Positions 1-8,628 of a stretch of 64,000 nt of DNA are shown piece by piece. Numbering within the stretch: the stretch's first letter is position 1; the number at the start of each line of letters is the position of its first letter. Origin of the DNA: Duganella guangzhouensis (GTDB lineage Bacteria; Pseudomonadota; Gammaproteobacteria; Burkholderiales; Burkholderiaceae_D); NCBI RefSeq assembly GCF_009674535.1, contig NZ_WKJK01000018.1, positions 1-64,000 on the forward strand, read 5' to 3'. Under the pieces are notes generated by a model. It was not told the origin of the DNA, made no database searches, and saw only the letters and a program-made list of their open reading frames with translations. A program made the position numbers and the translations under genes.

Positions 1-371
1 GGCGGCGCGGCGCTGCTGGCTGCCGGCGTGAACGTCAGGGGCTCGGCTGCGGCCGCCGGGGCGGCGGCTGGCGGCGCGGCCGGATCGGGCGCCAGGTCCA
101 GTGTCTGGCCCGGTTGCTTGTGATCGCTGTCGCTGGGCAGCGGACTGGGTGATGGGCGTGGCTCGTCGGCGGCGGCAACCGGCGGCGCCATCGGTTCCAG
201 GCTCAGTCCGTCCAGGTTGAATTCGCGCGCCGGTTCGGCCGCCGCTGCCGGCGTTGGCGTCAGTGCCAGCAATTCGTCAAATGCTTCCGATGGCTTGTCC
301 AGCTCGTCGTCGGCGACCGAGTTTTGTTTGGCGCGCTCGGCTTTCTTGAGCGCTTGCATTAAGAGACTCAT
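1..371 (-). CDS. Partial: N-terminus of a Pro/Ala-rich pilus-associated protein (MshN/GspB-like position)
   Basis: The reading frame starts at an ATG at 371 and stays open to the left edge, so only about the first 123 residues are visible. The start reads MSLLMQALKKAERAKQ, a short amphipathic lead-in of the kind seen on GspB- and TPR-type partners of secretin-associated ATPases. A long Ala/Pro/Asp/Glu-rich, low-complexity stretch follows, probably a periplasmic or cytoplasmic linker. The start codon overlaps the stop of the secretin gene upstream (ATGA), which indicates translational coupling. By position it matches mshN, which follows mshL and mshM on the other side of the locus. No catalytic domain is visible, so the function is inferred from context only. 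Confidence 0.55.
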   Translation of the reverse strand, partial: MSLLMQALKKAERAKQNSVADDELDKPSEAFDELLALTPTPAAAAEPAREFNLDGLSLEPMAPPVAAADEPRPSPSPLPSDSDHKQPGQTLDLAPDPAAPPAAAPAAAAEPLTFTPAASSAAP

Positions 372-2197
372 GATCCATTCGCCTTGGGAACAGGATACGC
401 TTGGGTGTCGGGCTTTTGGTCAGGCAGCAGGTAACGGTAATCCTTGTAGTCGCCGTTGATGCCGGTGTCCTTGACCACCACCGGCCGCATGAAGATCACC
501 AGTTCGGTCTTGGTGCTGGTCTCGTTGCGATAGGAGAATAGCTCGCCCACCAGCGGAATGCTGCTCAGCACCGGCACCCCATCTTTGGTGTTGTCGACCG
601 AATCCTGCATCAAGCCGCCCATGACGGCGATCTGGCCACTTGGCACTTTCATGATCGACTCCAGCTCGCGGGCCTGGATCACGGGGATATTGCTGGTGAC
701 ATTGCTGGCCGCCAGCGTCGGGTTGGGGTCCTTGACGTAGCTGACCACGCGCGTAATGGTCGGCCGCACGTTCAGCGTCACTTCGTCGCTTTCGGAAATC
801 TGAGGCGTGACACTCATGACGATCCCCACCGGCACGGTTTCCAGCTTGGACTCATAGGTGGCCGGAGTACTGACGCCGCCGGTGGAATTCAGCGTGGCTG
901 GCGTCACCTTGATGGTGAAGAACACATTGTTGTCGACCACCTTCAGCATCGCGGTCTGGTTGTTCAACACGCTGATCTTGGGACTGGACAGGACTTTGAC
1001 CTTGCCAAACGATTCCAGCAACTGAATCGTGCTGGCGATATTGCCGATGCGGCTGTTCGAGTTGGTATAGTTCAGCACGAACATGCCAGGCGTAGTGCCC
1101 ACAGTCACCCCGCTGGCCAGCGTGCCGACCGCGCCCTGGGTCAGTTTGAGGCCGCCGGCCCCCACCGAGGCCCAGTTAATCCCTTGCTGATAGTTGTCGC
1201 TCAGCTTGACCTCAACGATGGTTGCTTCAATCAGCACCTGGCGCTTGGCGGCGCCCAGCACCAGATCGAGGAACTGCTGGATTTTTTCATGCTGGCGTGC
1301 GGTCGCGCGTACTGCGATCAGGCCGCTTTCGGCATTGACGATCACCGCCGACTTGGCTTGCTGATTGTTGCCGCCACTCTGCTGCTGGAACGCCTGAGGC
1401 AACGGCGCCGCCGGCTGCATGCCTGGTTGCGGCGGCGTTTGCGCCTGCTGCAGCGCGGCTAGCGGGTCGCTTGGACTCTCACTGACGGTGGAGGCGCGCA
1501 GCATGTCGCGGATATTCTTCTCCAGGTTGTACCAGAAGTTATTTTCCGATCGATTGTTGACCACCGTGGTCGAGTTGTTGGAGCCGTTAGACGTGCCGTT
1601 GGCGCCGCTGTTGCTAGTGGTCGACTGATTGCTGCTACTACTGGACGAGCTGTTGGATTGCGTGCTGCTGCTCTGTGCCGGACTCAGTGTGTCGCTGGCG
1701 CCGCTGGTGGAAATCTGGGTGGCGATGTTGACGCTGCTGTTGGTGGTGCGCGAGATATTGACGTAATCGACCTTGTAATTACGCCACTCGGGCGTATCCG
1801 GCAGCACCAGCAGCGTGTTGCCGTTGATTTCATAGCGCATGTCGACCTGGCGCTGGATGCGGCTCAGCAGCTGCGGCAGGGTCTGGTCGAGCGCGTTCAG
1901 CGTCACCATGCCATCGATGCCCGGATGGACGTCCACATTCATGCCGGCGTCGCGCGCCAGCGCGAACAGCAGCGACTGCACCGGTACCTTGTGCACCGTC
2001 ACGCTGAAGGTCTCGACCTTGGCGGCCGGCTTGGGTGGCGGCAGCGCCACACTTTGCTGTACCGGCTCCGGAATACTGCCGGTGGCCGGCGCCGGCTCAC
2101 TGATATGCAGTGGCGAGGGCGGAATGGTATGGCTGGCGCAAGCACTCAGCAAGACGCTGCACACCACAGGGACGAAGGGGGAGCTGAGTTTTGTCAT
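368..2197 (-). CDS. MshL/PilQ-family outer-membrane secretin (second copy)
   Basis: A 609-residue outer-membrane secretin, the ring through which a pilus or type II-like system passes the outer membrane. I chose the ATG at 2197, not the upstream in-frame start at 2254, because it gives a clean lipoprotein signal ending in LLSAC. Next come an STN/secretin N domain (about residues 60-130), a very Ser/Asn/Thr-rich low-complexity segment (about 155-225), a further N domain, and the C-terminal secretin gate with the typical VPVLSSIPLVGELF and TELVIFMRP segments. It is a paralogue of the mshL at 13441-15183 but clearly diverged. It is third in a minus-strand operon after an ABC ATPase and an MshM-like ATPase. 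Confidence 0.88.
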   Translation of the reverse strand: MTKLSSPFVPVVCSVLLSACASHTIPPSPLHISEPAPATGSIPEPVQQSVALPPPKPAAKVETFSVTVHKVPVQSLLFALARDAGMNVDVHPGIDGMVTLNALDQTLPQLLSRIQRQVDMRYEINGNTLLVLPDTPEWRNYKVDYVNISRTTNSSVNIATQISTSGASDTLSPAQSSSTQSNSSSSSSSNQSTTSNSGANGTSNGSNNSTTVVNNRSENNFWYNLEKNIRDMLRASTVSESPSDPLAALQQAQTPPQPGMQPAAPLPQAFQQQSGGNNQQAKSAVIVNAESGLIAVRATARQHEKIQQFLDLVLGAAKRQVLIEATIVEVKLSDNYQQGINWASVGAGGLKLTQGAVGTLASGVTVGTTPGMFVLNYTNSNSRIGNIASTIQLLESFGKVKVLSSPKISVLNNQTAMLKVVDNNVFFTIKVTPATLNSTGGVSTPATYESKLETVPVGIVMSVTPQISESDEVTLNVRPTITRVVSYVKDPNPTLAASNVTSNIPVIQARELESIMKVPSGQIAVMGGLMQDSVDNTKDGVPVLSSIPLVGELFSYRNETSTKTELVIFMRPVVVKDTGINGDYKDYRYLLPDQKPDTQAYPVPKANGS

Positions 2198-2271
2198 TGT
2201 TTCTATCCGGCCCAGGAAATGCAGTAAATGGCTGTTTTTGTTGTGCAATTGCAATTATGAACAACATGATC

Positions 2272-3177
2272 TTACAAATTGGGTGCCACTGCAAGGATGC
2301 CCCAGCAAATAGCCCCAATCAGCAGCAACGCACCCCCTATAACAACAGCCCGGCCCGGCCAACGGCCGTGACGGCGGAACGGCGACTCCCGGATCGCCAG
2401 CCGCGCATGGCTGGCCTCGACCGTGTCGGCATCCTCGGCAAACGCCGCCAGCAGCGCCTTGTCGGCCAGGATGTTGATGCGGCGGACGATGCCTTGCGAG
2501 GCGTCTGCGATCAGCCGCGCCGCCGCCGGGCTGAACAGGCTGGGACCGTCGTGGCCGGCCGCGCGCAGGCGGAACGCGAGGAAGTCGCCGGTCAGCTCGG
2601 CCTGCAGGGCCGGCACCTGGAAGCTATGGGTGATGCGCTCTTTCAGCTGGCGCATGCTGGACAATTCCAGGTTCTGGTCCAGCTCGGGCTGGCCGAACAG
2701 CACGATTTGCAGCAGCTTGCTGCTGGCGGTTTCCAGGTTGGTCAGCAGGCGGATCGCTTCCAGCGTGTCGAGCGGCATGGCCTGGGCTTCCTCGGCCAGC
2801 AGCACCACCTGGCGGCCGGCGCTGTGCCTGGCTATCAGCTCGGCGTGCAGGCTGCGCTGCACTTCGTCGGCGCGCAGGCCGGCGGTCGGCAGGCCCAGTT
2901 CGGCCGCGATCGCGTGTTGCACTTCAAGTGGATTCAGATTCGGGTTGACCAGGTAGATCACGTCGATGTGCGCCGGCAGCCGTTGTTCCAGCATGCGGCA
3001 CAACATGGTTTTGCCGACCCCGACCTCGCCGGTGACTTTTATGATGCCTTCGCCGTTGGTCACCGCATACAGCATGGCGCTGAGGATGTCTCCGCGCGCA
3101 TTGCCTGAATAGAAGAAGGCCGGATTGGGCGTGATATGAAACGGCGATTCGCGCAGGCCGAAGTGGGTGCGGTACAT
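2272..3177 (-). CDS. MshM/ExeA-like AAA ATPase (second copy)
   Basis: A 301-residue AAA ATPase of the MshM/GspA (ExeA) family, which helps secretin assembly or peptidoglycan passage. The start MYRTHFGLRESPFHITPNP is the family hallmark and is close to the plus-strand mshM. Walker A is GEVGVGKT. The Walker B region reads LLAEEAQA where the paralogue has LLLDEAQA, so the usual Asp is Glu. Near the C-terminus is one membrane segment (about 278-297), with only a short tail and no peptidoglycan-binding domain. The start at 3177 lies 8 bases after the stop of the ABC ATPase, and the secretin follows 74 bases later. Confidence 0.85.
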   Translation of the reverse strand: MYRTHFGLRESPFHITPNPAFFYSGNARGDILSAMLYAVTNGEGIIKVTGEVGVGKTMLCRMLEQRLPAHIDVIYLVNPNLNPLEVQHAIAAELGLPTAGLRADEVQRSLHAELIARHSAGRQVVLLAEEAQAMPLDTLEAIRLLTNLETASSKLLQIVLFGQPELDQNLELSSMRQLKERITHSFQVPALQAELTGDFLAFRLRAAGHDGPSLFSPAAARLIADASQGIVRRINILADKALLAAFAEDADTVEASHARLAIRESPFRRHGRWPGRAVVIGGALLLIGAICWGILAVAPNL

Positions 3178-3185
3178 GGGGGCGC

Positions 3186-3902
3186 TCACGCGATGCAAGC
3201 CAGGAAGGCTTGTTCCAGGGTGGTCGCGCCGAACTGGGCGCGGCATGCGGCCGGGGTGCCGGCAAAGCGGATCTGGCCATCGTGCAGGATCGCCATGCGG
3301 TCGCACAGCTCGTCGACATCGGCCAGCGCGTGCGAGGTCAGGAACACCGTGCTGCCGGCGCGATGCCGGTTGCGCAGTTGTTCTTTCAGTAAGGCGCGCG
3401 CTTTCGGGTCCAGTCCGCTCATCGGTTCATCCAGTACATATAAGCGTTTGTGCGCCAGCAGGCAGGCCGCCAGCCCGAGTTTTTGGATCATGCCTTTGGA
3501 ATAGCCGCGTACCGTGCGCCGCAGCGCGGCCGGATCGAGGTCCAGCGCCGCCAGCATGGCGTCGACCGCCGCCGGCACATAGTCCAGATGCTGCAAGCTT
3601 AGCAAATAACGGATGAAGTCGGCGCCCGTTAAATAATACGGCGGCGTGAAGCGTTCGGGCAGAAAGCCAAGCGGCGCGCGCGTGGCCGGCTGGTGATGCG
3701 GCTGGCCGAAGATGTCGATGCTGCCGCCGTCCAGCGCGCAGAAATCCAGCATGCACTTGATCAGGCTGGTCTTGCCGGCGCCGTTGACGCCGACCAGGCC
3801 GAAGCATTCACCGGCTTGCAGTTCCAGATCCACGCCGCGCAGCACGCTGGCGGCGCCGTAGCGTTTGACGACTTGCTGAAAGCGCAGGGCGGGGACGGTC
3901 AT
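3186..3902 (-). CDS. ABC transporter ATP-binding protein (ABC-2 type, orphan)
   Basis: A 238-residue nucleotide-binding subunit of an ABC-2 type exporter (CcmA/NatA/GldA-like). Visible motifs are Walker A GVNGAGKTS (about residue 40), signature YSKGMIQKLG, Walker B YVLDEPMSGLD and the H-loop LTSHALADVD. The ATG at 3902 begins MTVPALRF and is the last sensible start. The much longer open frame upstream is antisense to mshE and mshG. No permease gene sits next to it; instead it heads an operon with an MshM-like ATPase and a secretin. Its substrate and membrane partner cannot be told from this window. Confidence 0.85.
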   Translation of the reverse strand: MTVPALRFQQVVKRYGAASVLRGVDLELQAGECFGLVGVNGAGKTSLIKCMLDFCALDGGSIDIFGQPHHQPATRAPLGFLPERFTPPYYLTGADFIRYLLSLQHLDYVPAAVDAMLAALDLDPAALRRTVRGYSKGMIQKLGLAACLLAHKRLYVLDEPMSGLDPKARALLKEQLRNRHRAGSTVFLTSHALADVDELCDRMAILHDGQIRFAGTPAACRAQFGATTLEQAFLACIA

Positions 3903-4037
3903 GGATGCAACGTGGGCGAATGAAACGAGCCACACTGTAGCGCATTCGTCCAAAGAAAGCGACACCTTCGCTCGCTCTAAAAACACATCTGGCATAGAAT
4001 GGCCGCAAGTTTTTGTGAGAATGATCGGGGAGCGGGT

Positions 4038-5744
4038 ATGTCGAGGCCAGAGAAAGTCCGGCTTGGTGAGATTCTGGTACAGCAAAAACTGCTGTCCGAA
4101 GAGCAGCTGGGATTGGCGCTGGCCGACCAGAAGCGCAGCGGCCGCAAGCTGGGCCGCGTGTTTGTCGAGAACGGCTACGTCAGCGAAGAGCAGATCGCCG
4201 GCGCGCTGGCGCGCCAGCTCAACATCCCTTACCTGAACCTGAAGTTCTTCAACATCAATCCGGAAATCGTGCGGCTGCTGCCGGAGACCCAGGCGCGCCG
4301 CTTCCGCGCGCTGGTGCTGGAGGACCGTCGCGGCGCGCTGCTGGTCGGCATGTCGGACCCGACCGACCTGTTTGCCTATGACGAAATCGCCCGCATCGTC
4401 AAACAGGATATCGAACTGGCGGTGGTCAACGAGACCGAGGTGATGGCGGCGATCGACCGCATCTACCGCCGCACCGAGGATATTTCCGACCTGGCGCGCG
4501 AGCTGGAGCAAGACGTCGGCGACGCCTCGGTCGACTTTGGCGCGCTGGCGGCGGCCAATCCGAATCTGGAAGAGGCGCCGGTGGTCAAGCTGCTGCAGTC
4601 GGTGTTTGACGACGCCACCCAGGTGCGCGCTTCCGACATCCACATCGAGCCGCAGGAAGGTCGGCTGCAGATCCGCTTCCGCATCGACGGCGTGCTGCAT
4701 CTGCAGACCGAGGCCGATATCAAGATCGCCCCCTCGCTGGCGCTGCGGCTGAAACTGATGTCTGACCTGGACATTTCCGAAAAACGGCTGCCGCAGGACG
4801 GCCGTTTCGTGGCGCGCGTGAAGAACCAGCGCATCGACGTGCGGATTTCGACCATGCCGACCCAGTACGGCGAATCGGTGGTGATGCGACTGCTGAATCA
4901 GGGCGGCACCCAGCTGCGGCTGGACGCGATCGGCATGCCGCGCGGACTGCTGGAGCGCTTCCGCGCCATCATCCAGCGTCCCAACGGGCTGGTGCTGGTG
5001 ACCGGGCCGACTGGCTCCGGCAAGACCACCACCTTGTATTGCGCGCTGTCCGAGCTGAACTCGGTGGAGAAAAAGCTGATCACGGTCGAAGACCCGGTCG
5101 AGTACCGGCTGGCCGGCATCAACCAGGTGCAGGTCAACGACAAGATCGACCTCAACTTCGCGCGCGTGCTGCGCTCGGCGCTGCGGCAAGACCCGGACAT
5201 CGTGCTGGTGGGTGAGATGCGCGACCAGGAAACCGCCGCCATCGGCCTGCGCGCCGCCATGACCGGTCACTTGGTGCTGTCGACGCTGCACACCAACGAT
5301 GCGCTCGGCACGCCGCTGCGGCTGATGGACATGGGCGTGCCGCGCTATATGGTGGGGTCGTCGCTGCAGGCGGTGCTGGCGCAGCGGCTGGTGCGGATGA
5401 TCTGCGAAAGCTGCACCTCGCCGTACGAGCCGACCCCGACCGAGCGCGAGTGGCTGAGCCTGGAGCTGCGCGACAAGGTCGACAAAGCGCGTTATTTTCA
5501 TGGCAAGGGCTGCTCGCATTGTAACGGCATGGGCTATCGCGGCCGTACCGGCGTCTACGAATTGCTGGAGATGACGCGCGCGGTGGTCGATGCCGCCAAT
5601 GATCCGGACCCGGCGCACTTCCTCAAGGTGGCGGCGGCGCAAATGGCCGGCGAGACGCTGCGCCGGCACGCGGTGCAGCTGGTGGTGCAGGGCCGCACCA
5701 CCATTTCGGAAGCCATGCGCATCAGTAACCAGGTCGAGGAATAA
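4038..5744 (+). CDS. mshE: MSHA pilus extension ATPase MshE (GspE/PilB family)
   Basis: A 568-residue hexameric ATPase that powers pilus polymerisation at the cytoplasmic face. The N-terminal MshEN domain carries two 24-residue RLGxxL...Q repeats (about 8-31 and 37-60), the known cyclic-di-GMP-binding signature. The catalytic half has Walker A GPTGSGKTTT (323-332), the Walker B/Asp box LVGEMRD (about 390-396), and a zinc-binding tetracysteine (C456, C459, C492, C495). The ATG at 4038 is chosen because a GGGGAG ribosome-binding site sits just before it and the MshEN motif starts at residue 8. It is first in the plus-strand pilus operon; mshG starts 3 bases after its stop. Confidence 0.95.
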   Translation: MSRPEKVRLGEILVQQKLLSEEQLGLALADQKRSGRKLGRVFVENGYVSEEQIAGALARQLNIPYLNLKFFNINPEIVRLLPETQARRFRALVLEDRRGALLVGMSDPTDLFAYDEIARIVKQDIELAVVNETEVMAAIDRIYRRTEDISDLARELEQDVGDASVDFGALAAANPNLEEAPVVKLLQSVFDDATQVRASDIHIEPQEGRLQIRFRIDGVLHLQTEADIKIAPSLALRLKLMSDLDISEKRLPQDGRFVARVKNQRIDVRISTMPTQYGESVVMRLLNQGGTQLRLDAIGMPRGLLERFRAIIQRPNGLVLVTGPTGSGKTTTLYCALSELNSVEKKLITVEDPVEYRLAGINQVQVNDKIDLNFARVLRSALRQDPDIVLVGEMRDQETAAIGLRAAMTGHLVLSTLHTNDALGTPLRLMDMGVPRYMVGSSLQAVLAQRLVRMICESCTSPYEPTPTEREWLSLELRDKVDKARYFHGKGCSHCNGMGYRGRTGVYELLEMTRAVVDAANDPDPAHFLKVAAAQMAGETLRRHAVQLVVQGRTTISEAMRISNQVEE

Positions 5745-5747
5745 GCC

Positions 5748-6977
5748 GTGCCTTTCTTCGCATACAAAGGGCGCAACGCGCGCGGCGAGCTGATGCAAGG
5801 CGTGCTGGAGGCGGCCGACAGCGGCGCCGTGGCCGACCAGCTGTTCAACACCGGCGTGACGCCGATCGAGATCGTGGTTACCACCAAAGCCGTGACCGAT
5901 GGCGACGAGGGCTGGCTGGCCAAGCTGCTGGAGAAGAAAGTCACGTCGATGGACGTGCAGCTGTTCAGTCGCCAGATGTATACCTTGTTGAAGTCCGGCG
6001 TGCCGATCATGCGCGGGCTGGCGGGTTTGCAGGAATCGGCGGTCAGCAAATCGTTCGGCAAGGTGATCAAGGATTTGCGCGAGTCGCTGGATTCGGGGCG
6101 CGAACTGTCGGCCGCGATGCGGCGCCATCCGACCGTGTTTACGCCGTTTTATCTGTCGATGGTGCGGGTGGGCGAGATGACCGGGCGGCTGGAGGAAGTA
6201 TTCCTGCGCCTGTTCGACCACCTGGAGTTCGACCGCGACATGCGTGAACGCGTCAAGACCGCGATGCGCTATCCGAGCTTTGTGGTGGTGGCCATGATCG
6301 TGGCGATGGTGATCGTGAATATTTTTGTGATTCCGGCTTTTGTTGGCGTGTTCGCCAAATTCAATGCCGAGTTGCCGCTGATGACGCGGGTGTTGATCGC
6401 CACGTCCAATTTTACGGTGCGTTACTGGCCGGTGATGGCGGGCGGGCTGGTGCTGGCGGTGTGGCTGTTCCGCAGCTGGACCGGCACTGAGCGTGGGCTG
6501 TATCAGTGGGACAAGTTCAAGCTGCGCATTCCGGTGGCTGGCAAGATCATATTGAAAGCCACGCTGGCGCGCTTTGCGCGCAGTTTTTCGCTGTCCAGCC
6601 GCAGCGGCGTGCCGATTGTGCAGGCGTTGTCGGTGGTGGCGCAGACGGTGGACAATGCTTATCTGACCGCGCGCGTGGAGCAGATGCGCGATGGCGTCGA
6701 GCGCGGCGAGAGTATCCTGCGCACGGCCACGGCGGCCAGCGTGTTCACGCCGATTGTGCTGCAGATGATCGCGGTGGGCGAGGAGAGCGGTTCGATCGAT
6801 GAGCTGATGGACGAGATCGCGCAGATGTATGAGCGCGAGGTGGATTACGAGTTGAAGACCTTGTCGTCGCAGATCGAGCCGATCCTGATTGTGTTCCTCG
6901 GCATCATGGTGTTGATCCTGGCGCTGGGCATCTTCCTGCCGATTTGGGATTTGGGCAAAGCGGCGCTGCACCACTAA
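5748..6977 (+). CDS. mshG: MSHA pilus inner-membrane platform protein MshG (GspF/PilC family)
   Basis: A 409-residue polytopic inner-membrane platform protein on which the pilus is assembled and which couples to the MshE motor. It has the tandem GspF-domain structure: two helical domains (about 70-190 and 275-395) with hydrophobic segments near 170-195, 220-240 and 375-400. The start is GTG at 5748, 3 bases after mshE, and reads MPFFAYKGRNARGE, typical of the family. Normal length, no lesions. Confidence 0.94.
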   Translation: MPFFAYKGRNARGELMQGVLEAADSGAVADQLFNTGVTPIEIVVTTKAVTDGDEGWLAKLLEKKVTSMDVQLFSRQMYTLLKSGVPIMRGLAGLQESAVSKSFGKVIKDLRESLDSGRELSAAMRRHPTVFTPFYLSMVRVGEMTGRLEEVFLRLFDHLEFDRDMRERVKTAMRYPSFVVVAMIVAMVIVNIFVIPAFVGVFAKFNAELPLMTRVLIATSNFTVRYWPVMAGGLVLAVWLFRSWTGTERGLYQWDKFKLRIPVAGKIILKATLARFARSFSLSSRSGVPIVQALSVVAQTVDNAYLTARVEQMRDGVERGESILRTATAASVFTPIVLQMIAVGEESGSIDELMDEIAQMYEREVDYELKTLSSQIEPILIVFLGIMVLILALGIFLPIWDLGKAALHH

Positions 6978-6989
6978 ATCTGAACAACG

Positions 6990-7508
6990 GTGAGCTTTCT
7001 TATAACTAGTGTATCGGGGAAACAACGGGGCGCGAGTTTGCTGGAATTCGCGGTGAGCGTCTGCGTGCTGGGTATTTTGATGGCCGTATTGTTAAACCGC
7101 GTGTTCTTTTACCAAGGGGAAGCGGAGCGCGCGGCCGTAGAGTCCACGGTGGCCTCCCTGAGAACTGCCTTAGAAATTAAGGTGGCGCAACTAAAATTGC
7201 TTGATCGAAGTGAGGATTTAACCTTTTTAACCGAAGAAAATCCTTTGGATTTACTAAAAGTTAAGCCCAATAATTATAGTGGTGAATTGTACAACCCTAG
7301 TAATGACGACATCGGCAACGGAAACTGGTGTTTCGACCGAGGTGACAAGACTCTGATTTATTTGTTAAATAAGCGAAATTCTTTTGGAGATGCTCAAACG
7401 AAACGTTTGAAATTCAAGGTAAAATTATTTCGCTTGCCCCATAGCCCCGCCAAGCCGTCAGGCACACCGGAACCCGTAAGTGTGGCCTTTGAGCAAGTAA
7501 AGGACTAG
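6990..7508 (+). CDS. Prepilin-like minor pseudopilin in the mshF/mshB position
   Basis: A 172-residue protein with a type IV prepilin N-terminus: basic leader, cleavage site G/ASLLEF with Glu at +5, then a hydrophobic helix (to about residue 38). The rest is a charged globular domain with no family I recognise. It starts at GTG 6990, 12 bases after mshG, and precedes mshA, where MshF and MshB sit in Vibrio. Its body is visibly AT-richer than every neighbour (for example about 7190-7430), with codons such as TTA, AAA and AAT. That suggests separate acquisition or relaxed constraint. It probably caps or primes the pilus, by analogy with minor pilins. Confidence 0.75.
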   Translation: MSFLITSVSGKQRGASLLEFAVSVCVLGILMAVLLNRVFFYQGEAERAAVESTVASLRTALEIKVAQLKLLDRSEDLTFLTEENPLDLLKVKPNNYSGELYNPSNDDIGNGNWCFDRGDKTLIYLLNKRNSFGDAQTKRLKFKVKLFRLPHSPAKPSGTPEPVSVAFEQVKD

Positions 7509-7549
7509 CGCAAACCGCGCAGGAATTTTTCGACGATTTGGAGAAAGTA

Positions 7550-8041
7550 ATGAACAAGCAAGCACGCACTGCAATCCGTCAAGGCGCCCAAGGCGGTTTC
7601 ACGCTGATCGAATTGATTGTGGTGATCGTCATTCTCGGCATTCTGGCCGCCACCGCCTTGCCACGTTTTTCCGACCTGGGCGGCGATGCCCGCGTCGCCT
7701 CGCTGAATGCTGCCGTTGGCGCCACCCGGTCCGCTATCGCGATGACCCACGGCGCGGCCCTGGCCGGCAACACCGCGTCTGCGGCGACCGGTACGGTCAC
7801 GATGGAAGGCGTTACCATTAATATGGTGAACGGCTTCCCAGCCGTGGCCAGCATAGCCAACGCGGCCGGCTTGACGAATACCGCCGATTACCAGACCAGC
7901 ATCAGCGGCACCACGATCACCATTCGTCCGGCGAGCGTGGCTACCAACAGCAACTGCAACTTTACCTACACTGAATCGACGGCGGTGAATACGGCACCGG
8001 TGATTGTCACCACCAACCTCACCAACACCAACTGCAGGTAA
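7550..8041 (+). CDS. mshA: Major MSHA-type pilin MshA
   Basis: A 163-residue type IVa major pilin. A 16-residue basic leader ends in GG and is followed by the classic FTLIELIVVIVILGILAA helix with Glu at +5. The C-terminal region has two cysteines (NCNF and the terminal NCR) that can form the disulfide D-loop. The ATG at 7550 is preferred over a TTG at 7538 because GGAG lies 6 bases before it. The small, Ala/Thr/Asn-rich globular part and the absence of other domains favour the main fibre subunit over a minor pilin. It is processed by a prepilin peptidase not encoded here. Confidence 0.9.
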   Translation: MNKQARTAIRQGAQGGFTLIELIVVIVILGILAATALPRFSDLGGDARVASLNAAVGATRSAIAMTHGAALAGNTASAATGTVTMEGVTINMVNGFPAVASIANAAGLTNTADYQTSISGTTITIRPASVATNSNCNFTYTESTAVNTAPVIVTTNLTNTNCR

Positions 8042-8061
8042 CAGGTCCGGCGGACGTTGTC

Positions 8062-8628
8062 GTGAGCTCCCCATCGTTCCGGCCGTTGCAGGCCGGTTTC
8101 ACGATCGTGGAGCTGGTCACGGTGATCATCGTCATGGGCATCCTGGGCGCGGTTGCCGTCGGGCGCTTCCACGACAACACCACCTTCGATAACCGCGCTT
8201 ACGCCGACCAGGCCAAGACCATCATCCGCTACGCGCAAAAGCTGGCCATCGCGCAAAACCGCAACATCTTCGTGCAATCGAACGGCAACAGCTTCGCCGT
8301 CTGCTCTGGCGCCGCCTGCGGCGGCAGCGAGGTCATCGCTACTCCCGCCGGCACCAACAGCGGCAGCAGCGCCACCAAAACCTATTGCCAGCAAGCCGGC
8401 GGCTACGCGGCGTTGTGGATGTGCGAAGGCCGGCCATCCACCGTCACGGTCAGCTCGAATACCTCGCGCCCCGAGTTCGGCAGCGGCGGCTATTTCTTCT
8501 TCGACGCCATGGGCCGACCCTACAACCGCGATGGTACCGACATGGCCTCCATGGTGCTCACCTTCGCCAGCGGCGGCAACAGCCTGAGGCTGACGATAGA
8601 AGCGGAAACCGGCTATGCGCACTATTAG
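8062..8628 (+). CDS. mshC: Prepilin-type protein MshC
   Basis: A 188-residue minor pilin. The leader of 12 residues ends at QAG/FTIVEL with Glu at +5, followed by one membrane helix. The globular domain has several cysteines (near CSGAAC, YCQQ, MCEG) that could make disulfides, and a beta-rich end. It starts at a GTG at 8062, 20 bases after mshA. The 3' end overlaps mshD by 14 bases. Identity as MshC rests on position directly after the major pilin and on length. Confidence 0.82.
   Translation: MSSPSFRPLQAGFTIVELVTVIIVMGILGAVAVGRFHDNTTFDNRAYADQAKTIIRYAQKLAIAQNRNIFVQSNGNSFAVCSGAACGGSEVIATPAGTNSGSSATKTYCQQAGGYAALWMCEGRPSTVTVSSNTSRPEFGSGGYFFFDAMGRPYNRDGTDMASMVLTFASGGNSLRLTIEAETGYAHY

Noticed and set aside
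1500..1750. Ser/Asn-rich repeat in the secretin as a possible phase-variable tract
   Set aside because: The codons are mixed and no exact tandem unit is present. Low-complexity linkers are normal in secretins, and the plus-strand copy has one in the same place.
3903..7025. Long minus-strand open frame fused to the ABC ATPase (His/Gln/Arg-rich)
   Set aside because: It is antisense to mshE and mshG, with composition typical of a GC-rich shadow frame. Only the last 717 bases (3186-3902) show a real protein family.
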